This document shows, piece after piece, positions 18,080 through 26,329 of a stretch of DNA of 64,000 nt (position 1 is its first letter; each line of letters opens with the position of its first letter). The stretch comes from Methanospirillum purgamenti (GTDB taxonomy: Archaea; Halobacteriota; Methanomicrobia; Methanomicrobiales; Methanospirillaceae), in the NCBI RefSeq assembly GCF_018502485.1, contig NZ_CP075546.1; one strand, given 5' to 3'. The notes below the pieces were generated by a model. The model saw only the letters and a list, made by a program, of their open reading frames with translations. It made no database searches and was not told the DNA's origin. The position numbers and the translations under genes are program-made.

Positions 18080-19330
18080 CTACTTGTTCATGATCCTATT
18101 TAACCTCCTGTTTTTAAACAGTTCTACATACCGGATAATTGGGAGGGTTAATTTCGCACTAAAAACAATAAGGTGGAAAAATGGGCCTTCAAGTCTTGCA
18201 GAAACATCTTTGAGTCGTTCCGGAATTACGATACCTTGAGGACATGAAGACATGCAGGAGCCACATTCAGTACAAACAGATGCATGAGCAATCCCACTCA
18301 TTACTCCCCCCAATCGTGCTGCATACACAGCATTTGTTCTCCATGTGTCCCCAAACATATACACATTGTTATACATCTCAAAACACGACGGGATATTTAC
18401 CCCAAATGGACAAGGCATGCAATACTGACAACCAGTACAGGGAATTTTCATAAGTGATCTCCAGGTTTCGGAAACTTTTGTTATCAGATCCTGCTCATCC
18501 TGAGTCAGACTGCCAGGATAGGCCACATTTGCTATAGAACAATTCTCATCTACCTGTGAGATATCATTCATTCCAGAAAGGACCATGGTGACCTCCGGCT
18601 GATCCCAAAGCCATCGAAGAGCCCATTCTGCAGGGGTTCTTTCTACAGGTGCTTCTTCGAGAATTTTTGTAATATCAGGGGGAGGTATCTGTGCAAGTTT
18701 TCCTCCCCTGAGTGGTTCCATGATAAAAACTGCCAGATCCTTTTGAGTTGCATAGTACAGGCCATCCCTTCCTGCCTGGCTCAATTCGTCAAGAATATTA
18801 TATTGAATCAGGCAACATTCCCAATTGTAATCATCAACGATTTTTTTAAATGTCCGGGTATCTTCATGAAATGAAAAGCCAGTATTCCTGATCCGACCAT
18901 CCCTTTTAGCCAGATCTAGAAATTCAAGGATTCCAAGTTTTTTCATTCGCTCCCAGCTTTCCTGTCCGATAGAATGAATGAGATAATAGTCAATGTGATT
19001 AGTATTCAAACGGGATAGTTGGAGATTCAAAAAGGTGTCCATATCTTCGCGGGTTTTTACCAACCAATGAGGGAGTTTTGTAGCCAGTTGCACTTTTTCC
19101 CGATATCCGTCTGAAAGTGCCTTCCCCAGAAAGGTTTCCGACTGACCATGATGATAAGGCCAGGCGGTATCAAGGTAAGTTACTCCTTTATCAATAGCAT
19201 ATCTCAGTAGGTATATGGAACGTTCTTCATCTATTACACCGTTTTTTTCAGGAAACCGCATACACCCAAATCCAAGTATGGGCACTTTCTCCTGTGTCCG
19301 GGGTACAGTTCGATAAAGCATAGGTATCAT
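18080..19330 (-). CDS. Aldo/keto reductase with C-terminal 4Fe-4S domain
   Basis: 416 residues. An aldo/keto reductase barrel (about 1-290) keeps the catalytic set: Asp54 and Tyr59 in 'YLDTAWPYHHG', Lys85 in 'LATKLP', and a His in 'DYYLIHS'. A ferredoxin-like tail follows with 'CTGCQYCMPCPFGV' and 'CTECGSCMSSCPQGI', enough for two iron-sulfur clusters. This fused family is common in anaerobes and may take electrons from ferredoxin instead of, or as well as, NADPH. Start at the ATG at 19330, or at 19321. The substrate is unknown. Confidence 0.9.
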   Translation of the reverse strand: MIPMLYRTVPRTQEKVPILGFGCMRFPEKNGVIDEERSIYLLRYAIDKGVTYLDTAWPYHHGQSETFLGKALSDGYREKVQLATKLPHWLVKTREDMDTFLNLQLSRLNTNHIDYYLIHSIGQESWERMKKLGILEFLDLAKRDGRIRNTGFSFHEDTRTFKKIVDDYNWECCLIQYNILDELSQAGRDGLYYATQKDLAVFIMEPLRGGKLAQIPPPDITKILEEAPVERTPAEWALRWLWDQPEVTMVLSGMNDISQVDENCSIANVAYPGSLTQDEQDLITKVSETWRSLMKIPCTGCQYCMPCPFGVNIPSCFEMYNNVYMFGDTWRTNAVYAARLGGVMSGIAHASVCTECGSCMSSCPQGIVIPERLKDVSARLEGPFFHLIVFSAKLTLPIIRYVELFKNRRLNRIMNK

Positions 19331-19370
19331 CTGGACATAATTCAGACTGGAATAGTCAGGTTATCTGGAT

Positions 19371-19817
19371 TCAGATATGAGAAAAAGATACCTCATTCTG
19401 ACGATGACGAATAAGTGCTTCCCTTGTTTGGTGAAGAGACACAACCTGCCGGATATTTTGACAAATTTCAGAAAAAAGAAGATCCGGATCTCCTGATTTC
19501 ATAATGTAAAAATTCCCACCAGACTCCAGAAACTGTTTTTGAATATTCTCACTTTTACTTTCGGTGAAGAGGATGAAAGGTGTCGTGTTACCTTGAGAAC
19601 GAATATATTTGAATACCTCGATCCCATCCATTTCAGGCATCTGGTAATCAGAAATGATAACATCAAAGGGACAGTGTTGAAGAATTTTAAGAGAATCCTT
19701 ACCGGATACTGAAGAGGTAACCTGAAAGCAGCCATCCTGATTTAAATAATGGAGAACCGATGATCTCCATTTTTGATGATCATCTATATGAAGTACCCGG
19801 ATTAATATACCAGACAT
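19371..19817 (-). CDS. Stand-alone response regulator receiver protein
   Basis: About 148 residues: a single receiver domain with 'VLHIDDHQKW' (acidic pocket), phospho-acceptor Asp in 'VIISDYQMPEMDG', Thr/Ser in 'LFTESKS' and Lys in 'YIMKSGDP'. There is no output domain, only a short helical tail. The domain is closely related in style to the receiver at the start of the kinase at 1909. I use the ATG at 19817; a TTG at 19838 would add seven residues. No kinase lies next to it. Confidence 0.88.
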   Translation of the reverse strand: MSGILIRVLHIDDHQKWRSSVLHYLNQDGCFQVTSSVSGKDSLKILQHCPFDVIISDYQMPEMDGIEVFKYIRSQGNTTPFILFTESKSENIQKQFLESGGNFYIMKSGDPDLLFSEICQNIRQVVSLHQTREALIRHRQNEVSFSHI

Positions 19818-19920
19818 TGCAATAGGGATCCTATGCAAGAAACGGTATATACATTATTCTTTTGCGAGAGGCATGTTCCACATATGCATGGCATACCTGG
19901 ATTGCGTTGCTGTATAGCAG

Positions 19921-19952
19921 TTCAGGAAGCAGGAGTGTTTTGCAGTCCTGAA
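19921..19952. repeat. Inverted repeat TTCAGGA...TCCTGAA
   Basis: A 7-base stem separated by 18 bases, with an inner GCA/TGC pair that could extend it. The half-site recurs in the palindrome at 20128-20146. It could be a regulator binding site or a structured RNA stem. Confidence 0.55.
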
Positions 19953-20127
19953 TTGCGTTATTGGTTGGCAAATCCTTAATTTTTCACCCGTTCTATTCTC
20001 ATTCACCCTTAGAAGAGAGTTACATATCTGGCTGACATAACAGGTCAGTGCGGACAGTGATCATGAGAGAAAGAACCGGGCTTTCAGTATAATCCGGGCA
20101 TGATAAAAACTCCAATCTGCGGGATTA

Positions 20128-20146
20128 AATCCTGAATTTCAGGATT
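20128..20146. promoter_or_regulatory. Palindrome AATCCTGAA-T-TTCAGGATT, possible operator
   Basis: Perfect 9-base inverted repeat around one central base, ending 16 bases before the TPR gene start at 20163 and just before its GGAG ribosome site. The position suits a repressor site or a translation-blocking hairpin. Function is inferred. Confidence 0.5.
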
Positions 20147-20162
20147 AAAGGAGAGATGAAAG

Positions 20163-20531
20163 ATGGTAACCGAAGTACAACCAACAAGCGACCGGATAAT
20201 GTCCAGACTTGATCCAAACATTGAATGTGCTCTCCGTGATGCACAAAATTGTAAAATGGCAGGGGATTATCAGCTTGCCCTGAATCTATATAATAAGATT
20301 ATTGAGAATGATCCATCAAATGCACGTGCCTTACTTCATAAGGCAAACGTTCTTGATCTAATGGGTAATTACTCAGATGCTATCAGATGCTATAGTTCTG
20401 CACTTGAATGTGATCCTCACAATGCAGAGGTTTGGTATAACAAGGGTATGACTCTGAGAAAAACAGGACGACATGAAGAGGGTCTGGAACACATCAGGAA
20501 AGGAATTTCACTTGCAATGGGCGATCTCTGA
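20163..20531 (+). CDS. Small TPR protein
   Basis: 122 residues made almost entirely of three tetratricopeptide units (from about residue 17), with the usual 'W/L-x2-G/A-Y' spacing: 'AGDYQLALNLYNKIIENDPSN', 'MGNYSDAIRCYSSALECDP' and 'TGRHEEGLEHIRKG'. No signal or membrane segment, so probably a cytoplasmic protein-interaction adaptor. A strong AAAGGAG ribosome site precedes the ATG. A palindrome lies just upstream (20128-20146). Confidence 0.85.
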   Translation: MVTEVQPTSDRIMSRLDPNIECALRDAQNCKMAGDYQLALNLYNKIIENDPSNARALLHKANVLDLMGNYSDAIRCYSSALECDPHNAEVWYNKGMTLRKTGRHEEGLEHIRKGISLAMGDL

Positions 20532-20542
20532 TAATTTCATTA

Positions 20543-20549
20543 CTTTTTT
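20543..20549 (+). terminator. T-run after the TPR gene
   Basis: Six Ts about a dozen bases past the stop of the TPR gene, in an AT-rich stretch. Archaeal transcription commonly ends at such runs; no stem is needed. Inference from sequence only. Confidence 0.4.
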
Positions 20550-20652
20550 AAAATCCATTTAATTATTTGACTTACTGCAATGTGATATTGAATATTTCAC
20601 TTTCACACTGCACCCCAGAAATTTATATAGTCGCTATTATGACCAACAAGGT

Positions 20653-21177
20653 ATGATGCCTATATCCTCACCTCTACTTACAATCACTCCATGGACATTT
20701 TCTGTTTATGTAGCGGATAGAGACACTATACAAACCGCTTTACCACATGCTACAGAACCGTTCCGATCGGTTGTATATCTCCATGGTTATACAGGAACCA
20801 GACTATTGAAACTTCATGCTCATCGTGCGATTAAATTATTGCAGGCGTCCGGGTATGAAGATCTTATTACCCACATTTCAAATACCAAGGGAGACTTGCT
20901 TCTGATTGAATATTGCGAGGAGTGGTTTTTGGATAATCCACATAGAATTGCCCGATTTGGTGAAGAATGTAAAGAATATTCACGAAAAAAAGGTACAATT
21001 GTGCTCCTTTCAGTTCGATTAAACTATGTTATCCGGGCACTGGAGCCATTCATCGGCCCTGTCATACCACTTCATCAGGTTCAGATCCCATCTCAACATG
21101 TTCTGCCACAGACACCTCTTTTTGTGAATGAAAACAGGGAAATATTATCGTATGGACAACAGACCCTTCAGTTGTAA
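20653..21177 (+). CDS. Unknown cytoplasmic protein, possibly a degenerate RecA-like fold
   Basis: 174 residues, no membrane segment. I do not recognise the family. The stretch 'KGDLLLIEYCEEWFLDN' looks like a Walker B strand and following helix, and 'FGEECKEYSRKKGTIVLLSVRLNYV' resembles the next helix and strand of RecA/RadA-type ATPases. No Walker A motif is seen; 'YLHGYTGTRLLKLH' sits where a P-loop would be. That would make it an inactive paralogue, but the resemblance is weak. A TATA-like TTTATATAG at about 20620-20628 suggests its own promoter. Confidence 0.65.
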   Translation: MMPISSPLLTITPWTFSVYVADRDTIQTALPHATEPFRSVVYLHGYTGTRLLKLHAHRAIKLLQASGYEDLITHISNTKGDLLLIEYCEEWFLDNPHRIARFGEECKEYSRKKGTIVLLSVRLNYVIRALEPFIGPVIPLHQVQIPSQHVLPQTPLFVNENREILSYGQQTLQL

Positions 21178-21489
21178 ATAAGATATGAAGCACTCATTTA
21201 ATACTATAATTCAATACTATAATATCCGGCTTTTTTAAATGAACGGTTATTTTCTGAGATTATCTATTTTGGTGCAGAACGCAGGGTTGGAGGTTTCTTT
21301 CTCTCGGTATAAAGATACCAGGAGAATAATAGTACGAGTCAAGAGATCTAAATATGCGTTTTTTGTGATTTAATCATCTAAAGGATTAAAATAATAAGAG
21401 ATGAAATTTTTCATAGATGACCATAGTGAAGGGGAAGTTATATCGTCTCTGTGATATATTATTCGATAAGTAAAATACTCTGGTGTTCT
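21178..21489. other. Intergenic region before the TrmB-like regulator
   Basis: About 310 bases without a clear gene. It contains a near-direct repeat AATACTATAAT (about 21202-21226), a small hairpin GGTAT-AAAG-ATACC with flanking TCTC/GAGA (about 21302-21324), and AT-rich stretches that could be promoters. A short GTG-led extension of the downstream frame (from 21451) is possible. Confidence 0.4.
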
Positions 21490-21888
21490 ATGGTGGGAGA
21501 TACTTTGTCTCTGCAATTTTCCAAGGGGGAAGAGGAGATTGCAGATTTATTCTGGGACATCGGGCTAAAGAGGAATACTGCCCGGGTTCTGGTTTTGTTG
21601 ATCAGAGATGTGGATCTGACATCACGCGATATGGAACGGGCATGTGATCTTCGACAACCAGAAGTAAGTATTGCCCTAACTGACCTGATGAAACGTAAAT
21701 GGGTGAAGGATGTCAGACATGTCAGAGAAGGAAAAGGAAGACCAATAATGATTTATCACCTGATTAAGACTCTTGATGACATTCTTGATGAATTAAAAAG
21801 TACGATCGTTGGGGATTATGAAGAGAAAATAATTGAGATCGAAAAGGTCAGGGAATTACTTAAAGTAAGAAATACAGAGATTGTTTGA
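21490..21888 (+). CDS. TrmB-like winged-helix transcription regulator
   Basis: About 132 residues. A winged helix-turn-helix of the TrmB/MarR style is visible: 'LFWDIGLKRNTARVLVLLI' (helix 1), 'TSRDMERACDLRQPEVSIALTDLMKRKWV' (turn and recognition helix) and a wing 'VREGKGRPIMIYHL'. A C-terminal coiled coil (about 95-130) likely forms a dimer. No ligand-binding domain is attached. I use the ATG at 21490; a GTG at 21451 would add 13 residues that look unlike the family. Target genes are unknown; the chemoreceptor follows on the same strand. Confidence 0.8.
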   Translation: MVGDTLSLQFSKGEEEIADLFWDIGLKRNTARVLVLLIRDVDLTSRDMERACDLRQPEVSIALTDLMKRKWVKDVRHVREGKGRPIMIYHLIKTLDDILDELKSTIVGDYEEKIIEIEKVRELLKVRNTEIV

Positions 21889-22079
21889 TAATCTAATATT
21901 CCGTGTATGTATGGATAACTCCACACTATTTTTTGTTGATGACGGGCTCTTTGCCATGAAAGATCCGGCCCTCGTTCCAACCGCTACTCCAAGAAGAAAA
22001 TCTTTTTTTGCGCCATTTATGAATATTTGTTGATCGTAATGTGAATCTTTTATATTGGTTCGGTGGTAATCCATTACTA

Positions 22080-24185
22080 ATGATGGAACAGACCAGTGAT
22101 GAGGTGATGAGTTTTGAGGTTCTTCGTGTACTTCTTGACCAGAACCCTGTTGCAATGGCCCAATTCGATGTAAATTTTAATTTTTTATATGTAAATCAGG
22201 CTTTCTGTGATCTTTCCGGAATGTCATTTGAAAAATTAACACATAGCCGGATTGCTGACTTAAAAATTCTTAAGTTAGAGGGAGAGGGATCGAAAGCCGC
22301 AATAGAATACAAAAGAAGGGGGAAAGCAAGAATTGAGGTAGAATTCCCAACAGGATATAAAATCCTGAATGCATACACAATCCCCATTCTTGATTCCAAT
22401 CAGCGGGTTACCTCTGCTTTAGGGGTGTATACAGATATTACTGCTGAAGAACGGGAAAGATTGAAAACGAATCAGATAATTGATAACAATCCAATTCCGT
22501 TTCTCATCCTTAAACCAGATCTTACCATTGAAGGCTCAAACCTGGCTTTTTTTACGCTTTCAGGATATTCAAAAGATCAACTGTTCAAGATGAATCTTGG
22601 AGACTTTAAAATTTTAAAAATAGAGGGAACATCATCCAAAGAATGCGTAACCACTAAAAAAGAAGCGATAAGTGAATCACTCATTGATTTTCCTTCTGGG
22701 AAAAAACATATCCGAATCTATTCTATTCCCATTTTAGATGAAAATAATGACGTAGGATCAGTTCTTATCACCTGCGTTGACTTGACTGCTCAAAAACATC
22801 TGGCAGATTATCTCCAGACAGAAGTAATTCGTCTCTCAAAAAATCTGGAGAATTTAGCTGAAGGTAACCTTGAATTTGATCTTAGAACAGGAGAACCTGA
22901 TGAATATACGAAAAATGCACATAATCAGTTTACTACCATTCAGAATAATCTGAAAGGGGCGGGTGATAATCTTGTGAAAGTCACCGAAGAGATGGAATAT
23001 TTTATCCAGGCCATTGTGGGAGGTGATCTAAAAGTAAGGGGAGATGCAGAGCAGTTTGCAGGAACATATAGGGATATCATAAGTGGTCTAAACCGCGTAA
23101 TGGAATCTGTTCAAAACCCAATATCAGCATCAATCGCCCTTTCCGGTGAATATGCAAAAGGAAATTTTTCAGCTGAACCACCGAATATCAGTGTCCAGGG
23201 AGATTTCCTGATCTTAAAGAATGCATTGATGAATATCGGGGTTCAGGTCTCTGCAGTACTAAACGAGATAGACCGGGAGATGGAAGAACTTACGAGCCGT
23301 GCCGAGGAAGCAAATGCCGGAGTAAAGGACGTTGCAGAAGGATCAGCGATGGTTGCTAAGAATGCTGCAGACGTTGGCAACCAGAGTGAACGGGGAAAAG
23401 AAAACATTGATCAGGTTCTCCGGGCCATGATGGATCTCTCGGCAAATGTGGAAGAAGTTGCATCAAGCACCGAATCAGTCAGTAAAGTCACCCATGACAC
23501 CGATGAACTCTCCAAGAAAGGGGTTGAACTTGCCCACAATGCAGAAAATGGAATGAAAGGGATAATGGCATCATCCGGTGAGGTAGAGCGGATCATCATA
23601 GAAATTAAAGGCGAAATGGCACAGATAGGAAAGATTGTGAATGTCATTACGGACATTGCAAGCCAGACCAACCTTCTTGCCCTGAATGCTGCCATTGAAG
23701 CAGCACGTGCCGGCGAAGCAGGGAGAGGATTTGCCGTAGTTGCAAGTGAAGTCAAAGCCCTGGCACTTGAGTCCCGGAGATCTGCAGAAAACATTGCCGA
23801 GATGATTACCAGCCTGCAGAAAAAGTCTGATGAAGCCTCAAAAGCCATGGACCAGGCAGATGTGGCAGTATCACAAGGAAATAGCGCTGTCCTTGAAACT
23901 TTACAGATTTTTAACCAGATCGTTGAATCTGTCGGCCAAATTGCCCGGAACATGGAGGATGTTTCAAAGACCACCGAACAGCAGGCAGCATCTGTTGAAG
24001 AGATTACAGCAAGTGCTCATGAAGTTAATAATCTGGTCGGTGAAATCGCAACCGAAGCAATATCTGCAGCATCCGCAGCAGAACAAAGTTCTGCAGGAAC
24101 TAGTCAAATTGTTACGGTTATTGAAGATCTGAATAAAATAATAACTGAAGTTTCCAGAGCAATTGGGAAATTCCATTACAGATAA
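22080..24185 (+). CDS. Soluble PAS-PAS methyl-accepting chemotaxis protein
   Basis: About 701 residues with no membrane helix. Two PAS domains (about 10-120 and 135-245) precede a HAMP-like coiled region (about 250-380), then a full MCP signalling domain. The signalling hairpin tip is canonical ('DIASQTNLLALNAAIEAARAGE' followed by 'GRGFAVVASEVKALA'), and Glu/Gln/Ala-rich helices on each side offer methylation sites. It should sense a cytoplasmic signal such as redox or energy state. The start is set at the ATG at 22080; a GTG at 22041 would add 13 residues. It could pair with the orphan CheW at 17394. Confidence 0.92.
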   Translation: MMEQTSDEVMSFEVLRVLLDQNPVAMAQFDVNFNFLYVNQAFCDLSGMSFEKLTHSRIADLKILKLEGEGSKAAIEYKRRGKARIEVEFPTGYKILNAYTIPILDSNQRVTSALGVYTDITAEERERLKTNQIIDNNPIPFLILKPDLTIEGSNLAFFTLSGYSKDQLFKMNLGDFKILKIEGTSSKECVTTKKEAISESLIDFPSGKKHIRIYSIPILDENNDVGSVLITCVDLTAQKHLADYLQTEVIRLSKNLENLAEGNLEFDLRTGEPDEYTKNAHNQFTTIQNNLKGAGDNLVKVTEEMEYFIQAIVGGDLKVRGDAEQFAGTYRDIISGLNRVMESVQNPISASIALSGEYAKGNFSAEPPNISVQGDFLILKNALMNIGVQVSAVLNEIDREMEELTSRAEEANAGVKDVAEGSAMVAKNAADVGNQSERGKENIDQVLRAMMDLSANVEEVASSTESVSKVTHDTDELSKKGVELAHNAENGMKGIMASSGEVERIIIEIKGEMAQIGKIVNVITDIASQTNLLALNAAIEAARAGEAGRGFAVVASEVKALALESRRSAENIAEMITSLQKKSDEASKAMDQADVAVSQGNSAVLETLQIFNQIVESVGQIARNMEDVSKTTEQQAASVEEITASAHEVNNLVGEIATEAISAASAAEQSSAGTSQIVTVIEDLNKIITEVSRAIGKFHYR

Positions 24186-24203
24186 TTTTAAAAAAATTGG
24201 GGA

Positions 24204-25408
24204 TCAGAGTAAGATCAGGCTGGTCTGTTCCATACTCCCAAACCCATCGGAGGTGGTTGTCAGAACGCTCGTCACCATCTGAACCATTTTTCCATAGGTA
24301 TTGTATCCATACTCAACAGAATAATCATACCCGTTTGTTTTAGATACAACGATAACCTCATAATCATTTTTGGTAATACTGCTTATTATACCGGTGTCAG
24401 GATCCTGATCAAAAATCCCGGTGCCAAGACCTGCTGCTTCCGGAGGAATGAATACTCCTCCGATATGGGCTATGCCGGATACCGTGGAAGTAGAACTCTG
24501 GGATGTAACCATATCCTGAGAGACGGTAGTCACCACAACCGGCACAAACCGATCAGTTCCTGCCCCGAATGTGAAAGTACTGCTCCTCATAAACTGGGAC
24601 GGAGCACCGATCATCCCATCTACGGTGATTGATTTTGCCCCGGAATATGAAAGAGAAAGTCCGGTTATCACCCATGAGGGCATAGTACCACCCATCCAGG
24701 GAACCGCGACTGTCCGGGTGTTGCGAAGTGCATATGTGGAAAAGCTTCCGGACTGGCGTTGATGCTGTTCTCCCCCATCCTGAAACCATGCATCATTCCG
24801 TAGATCAGATTTATGATACAGAAGCATCCCGGTCTTTAGATCATATATCACTGTCAAAACTCCGCCGCCCCTTTCTGATGAGAAATCAAACTTTATTGCA
24901 TCATATGCCGTTCCTCCGGTCGAATAAGGAACACGGGTGACGGCAAAGGTCTGTGTTGACTGATCAGGAATAGCAGCAATTACCTCGGGGTTTACCCAGA
25001 AAGGCCCGCAGGATACACGCTCCCATGACTATGAACCAGGTGCATGGTATCATACGGAGGCTTCGGGGCATATGAGTCGGTCGTAATAGCGATAGTATTC
25101 CCACTTATTCCAACAACGGTCAGTTGTGTGATGCCGGATCCGGTCCCAGTATTATCACTCGGTATCGCAAATCCGTACTGGTTTACCTCTGCCCCGCCAT
25201 AGGAGACCATCGTATTATAGGAGAAGCGTACGCCATCAGTGACCCAGGAAGGAGCAGGGGCAGTCAGAAGTTCAGGGATGAACACCGGAAGGGGATTTTC
25301 TACACCGGATACCAGCATCGGAGCTGCCATACCGGGAGCAGATACAACAAAAAATGCTAAAAAACAGATAATCACCAGAGATCTCAAAAGAATCAGACCA
25401 TTGCCCAT
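24204..25408 (-). pseudogene. Exported protein of unknown function, frameshifted
   Basis: Two adjoining frames make one protein if a single base is added near 25003-25007. The 5' part (from the ATG at 25408) has a signal peptide ('LRSLVIICFLAFFVVSA') and reads to 'VYPAGLSG' plus stop. The other frame takes over with 'PFWVNPEVIAAIPDQ' and runs to 24204. The joined product would be about 401 residues. It has an internal repeat: 'PSWVTDGVRFSY' and 'PSWVITGLSLSY'. I recognise no family. A TATA-like ATTTATATC lies about 25 bases before the start. It could be a real decayed gene or a consensus error. Confidence 0.7.
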
Positions 25409-25443
25409 ATAATCAGAATGGGAACACAAGATATAAATATATT

Positions 25444-26307
25444 CTATCCTTTGTTCTTGAAAATCTCCTTCTTCCGTGTAAGGATCTCAATGGTATTTGT
25501 AATGGAGAACATCGTTGAAAACCCAAGCAGAGTTCCGAGCATGACCCTGATATTATTTATGTCCCGGGTGATGAGCCGGTTTTCCAGTGTCAGCATCAGA
25601 TCACTCTCCGATGCATCGATATCAAACTGATAGACTGCCAGGTTATTTCCGGTTACTTTAAACCTGGTTGGTTTCGGGACCGAGTTGATCAGTTCATAAT
25701 TCTTTGGTAACTGCACCTGGACTTTATACTTTGTCACCTGGTTCACACCAGGTATCTGATCATTGCCCATGGCATATAGGGGAATTACTATGGAGACCTG
25801 TGAGAGTGAGGTTTGGCGAATCCATCCGGGAACAAATACCTCAATCCCGTAATACCCGTCAATAGTATGTGGTTTCACGACGAGAACCCCGCCGCTCTCT
25901 TTCGCAAGACTCAGGTTTTCATACTCATCATAGGGAATGCGGATAGTATCAGTACTCTCTGCAATCTTATCAGGATAGGTTATGCCTTCTCTCTCAGGCC
26001 TCTGTAAAAATGAGATGTTGTCAGCGTTATCAGGTACGACCATCAGGCATCTTGACTGATCCTCGTACCCCCCCCATTCGGTAATGACAATCCCCATAGT
26101 CTTTTGCTCGATGAGAGGATACAGACCGATAAAATACTCTGTACTTTCATTTTTTTCGGTGAAAACACCAACATAATCAAGGTCCTCCGGATAGAAAGAA
26201 CTCGTGTAGGACAGATACAAAAGCGAAGATATCGTGAAGAAAAAAACAACCAGACCCAGTATCAGTTTTAATACCGGGTGTTCTTTCATATAAGAAGGAA
26301 TTTTCAT
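25444..26307 (-). CDS. Membrane-anchored protein of unknown function
   Basis: 287 residues with one membrane helix near each end (about 14-33 and 257-276) and a roughly 220-residue domain between them, presumably outside the cell. That domain is beta-rich with 'WGGYEDQSRCLMVVPDNADN' and 'YYGIEVFVPGWIRQTSL'. I do not recognise it. It follows the K+ channel gene on the same strand with a gap of 22 bases, so the two are probably co-transcribed; a role in channel regulation or stress sensing is only a guess. Confidence 0.75.
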   Translation of the reverse strand: MKIPSYMKEHPVLKLILGLVVFFFTISSLLYLSYTSSFYPEDLDYVGVFTEKNESTEYFIGLYPLIEQKTMGIVITEWGGYEDQSRCLMVVPDNADNISFLQRPEREGITYPDKIAESTDTIRIPYDEYENLSLAKESGGVLVVKPHTIDGYYGIEVFVPGWIRQTSLSQVSIVIPLYAMGNDQIPGVNQVTKYKVQVQLPKNYELINSVPKPTRFKVTGNNLAVYQFDIDASESDLMLTLENRLITRDINNIRVMLGTLLGFSTMFSITNTIEILTRKKEIFKNKG

Positions 26308-26329
26308 AGGGCTAACCGGTCTCTATGGA

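Larger units (their letters stand above)
19818..20162. other. Intergenic region with repeated TCCTGAA half-sites
   Basis: A 345-base spacer between a minus-strand receiver gene and a plus-strand TPR gene, with no convincing reading frame. It holds a hairpin (19921-19952) with stem TTCAGGA/TCCTGAA and a tighter palindrome (20128-20146) built from the same half-site, plus two copies of ATTGCGTT flanking the hairpin. It should contain the two divergent promoters. I see no tRNA or known RNA here. Confidence 0.6.

Noticed and set aside
23411..23974. Long minus-strand frame of 187 codons inside the chemoreceptor gene
   Set aside because: It is antisense to the conserved MCP signalling domain and its Ser/Ala/Arg-rich product mirrors the codon pattern of that domain.
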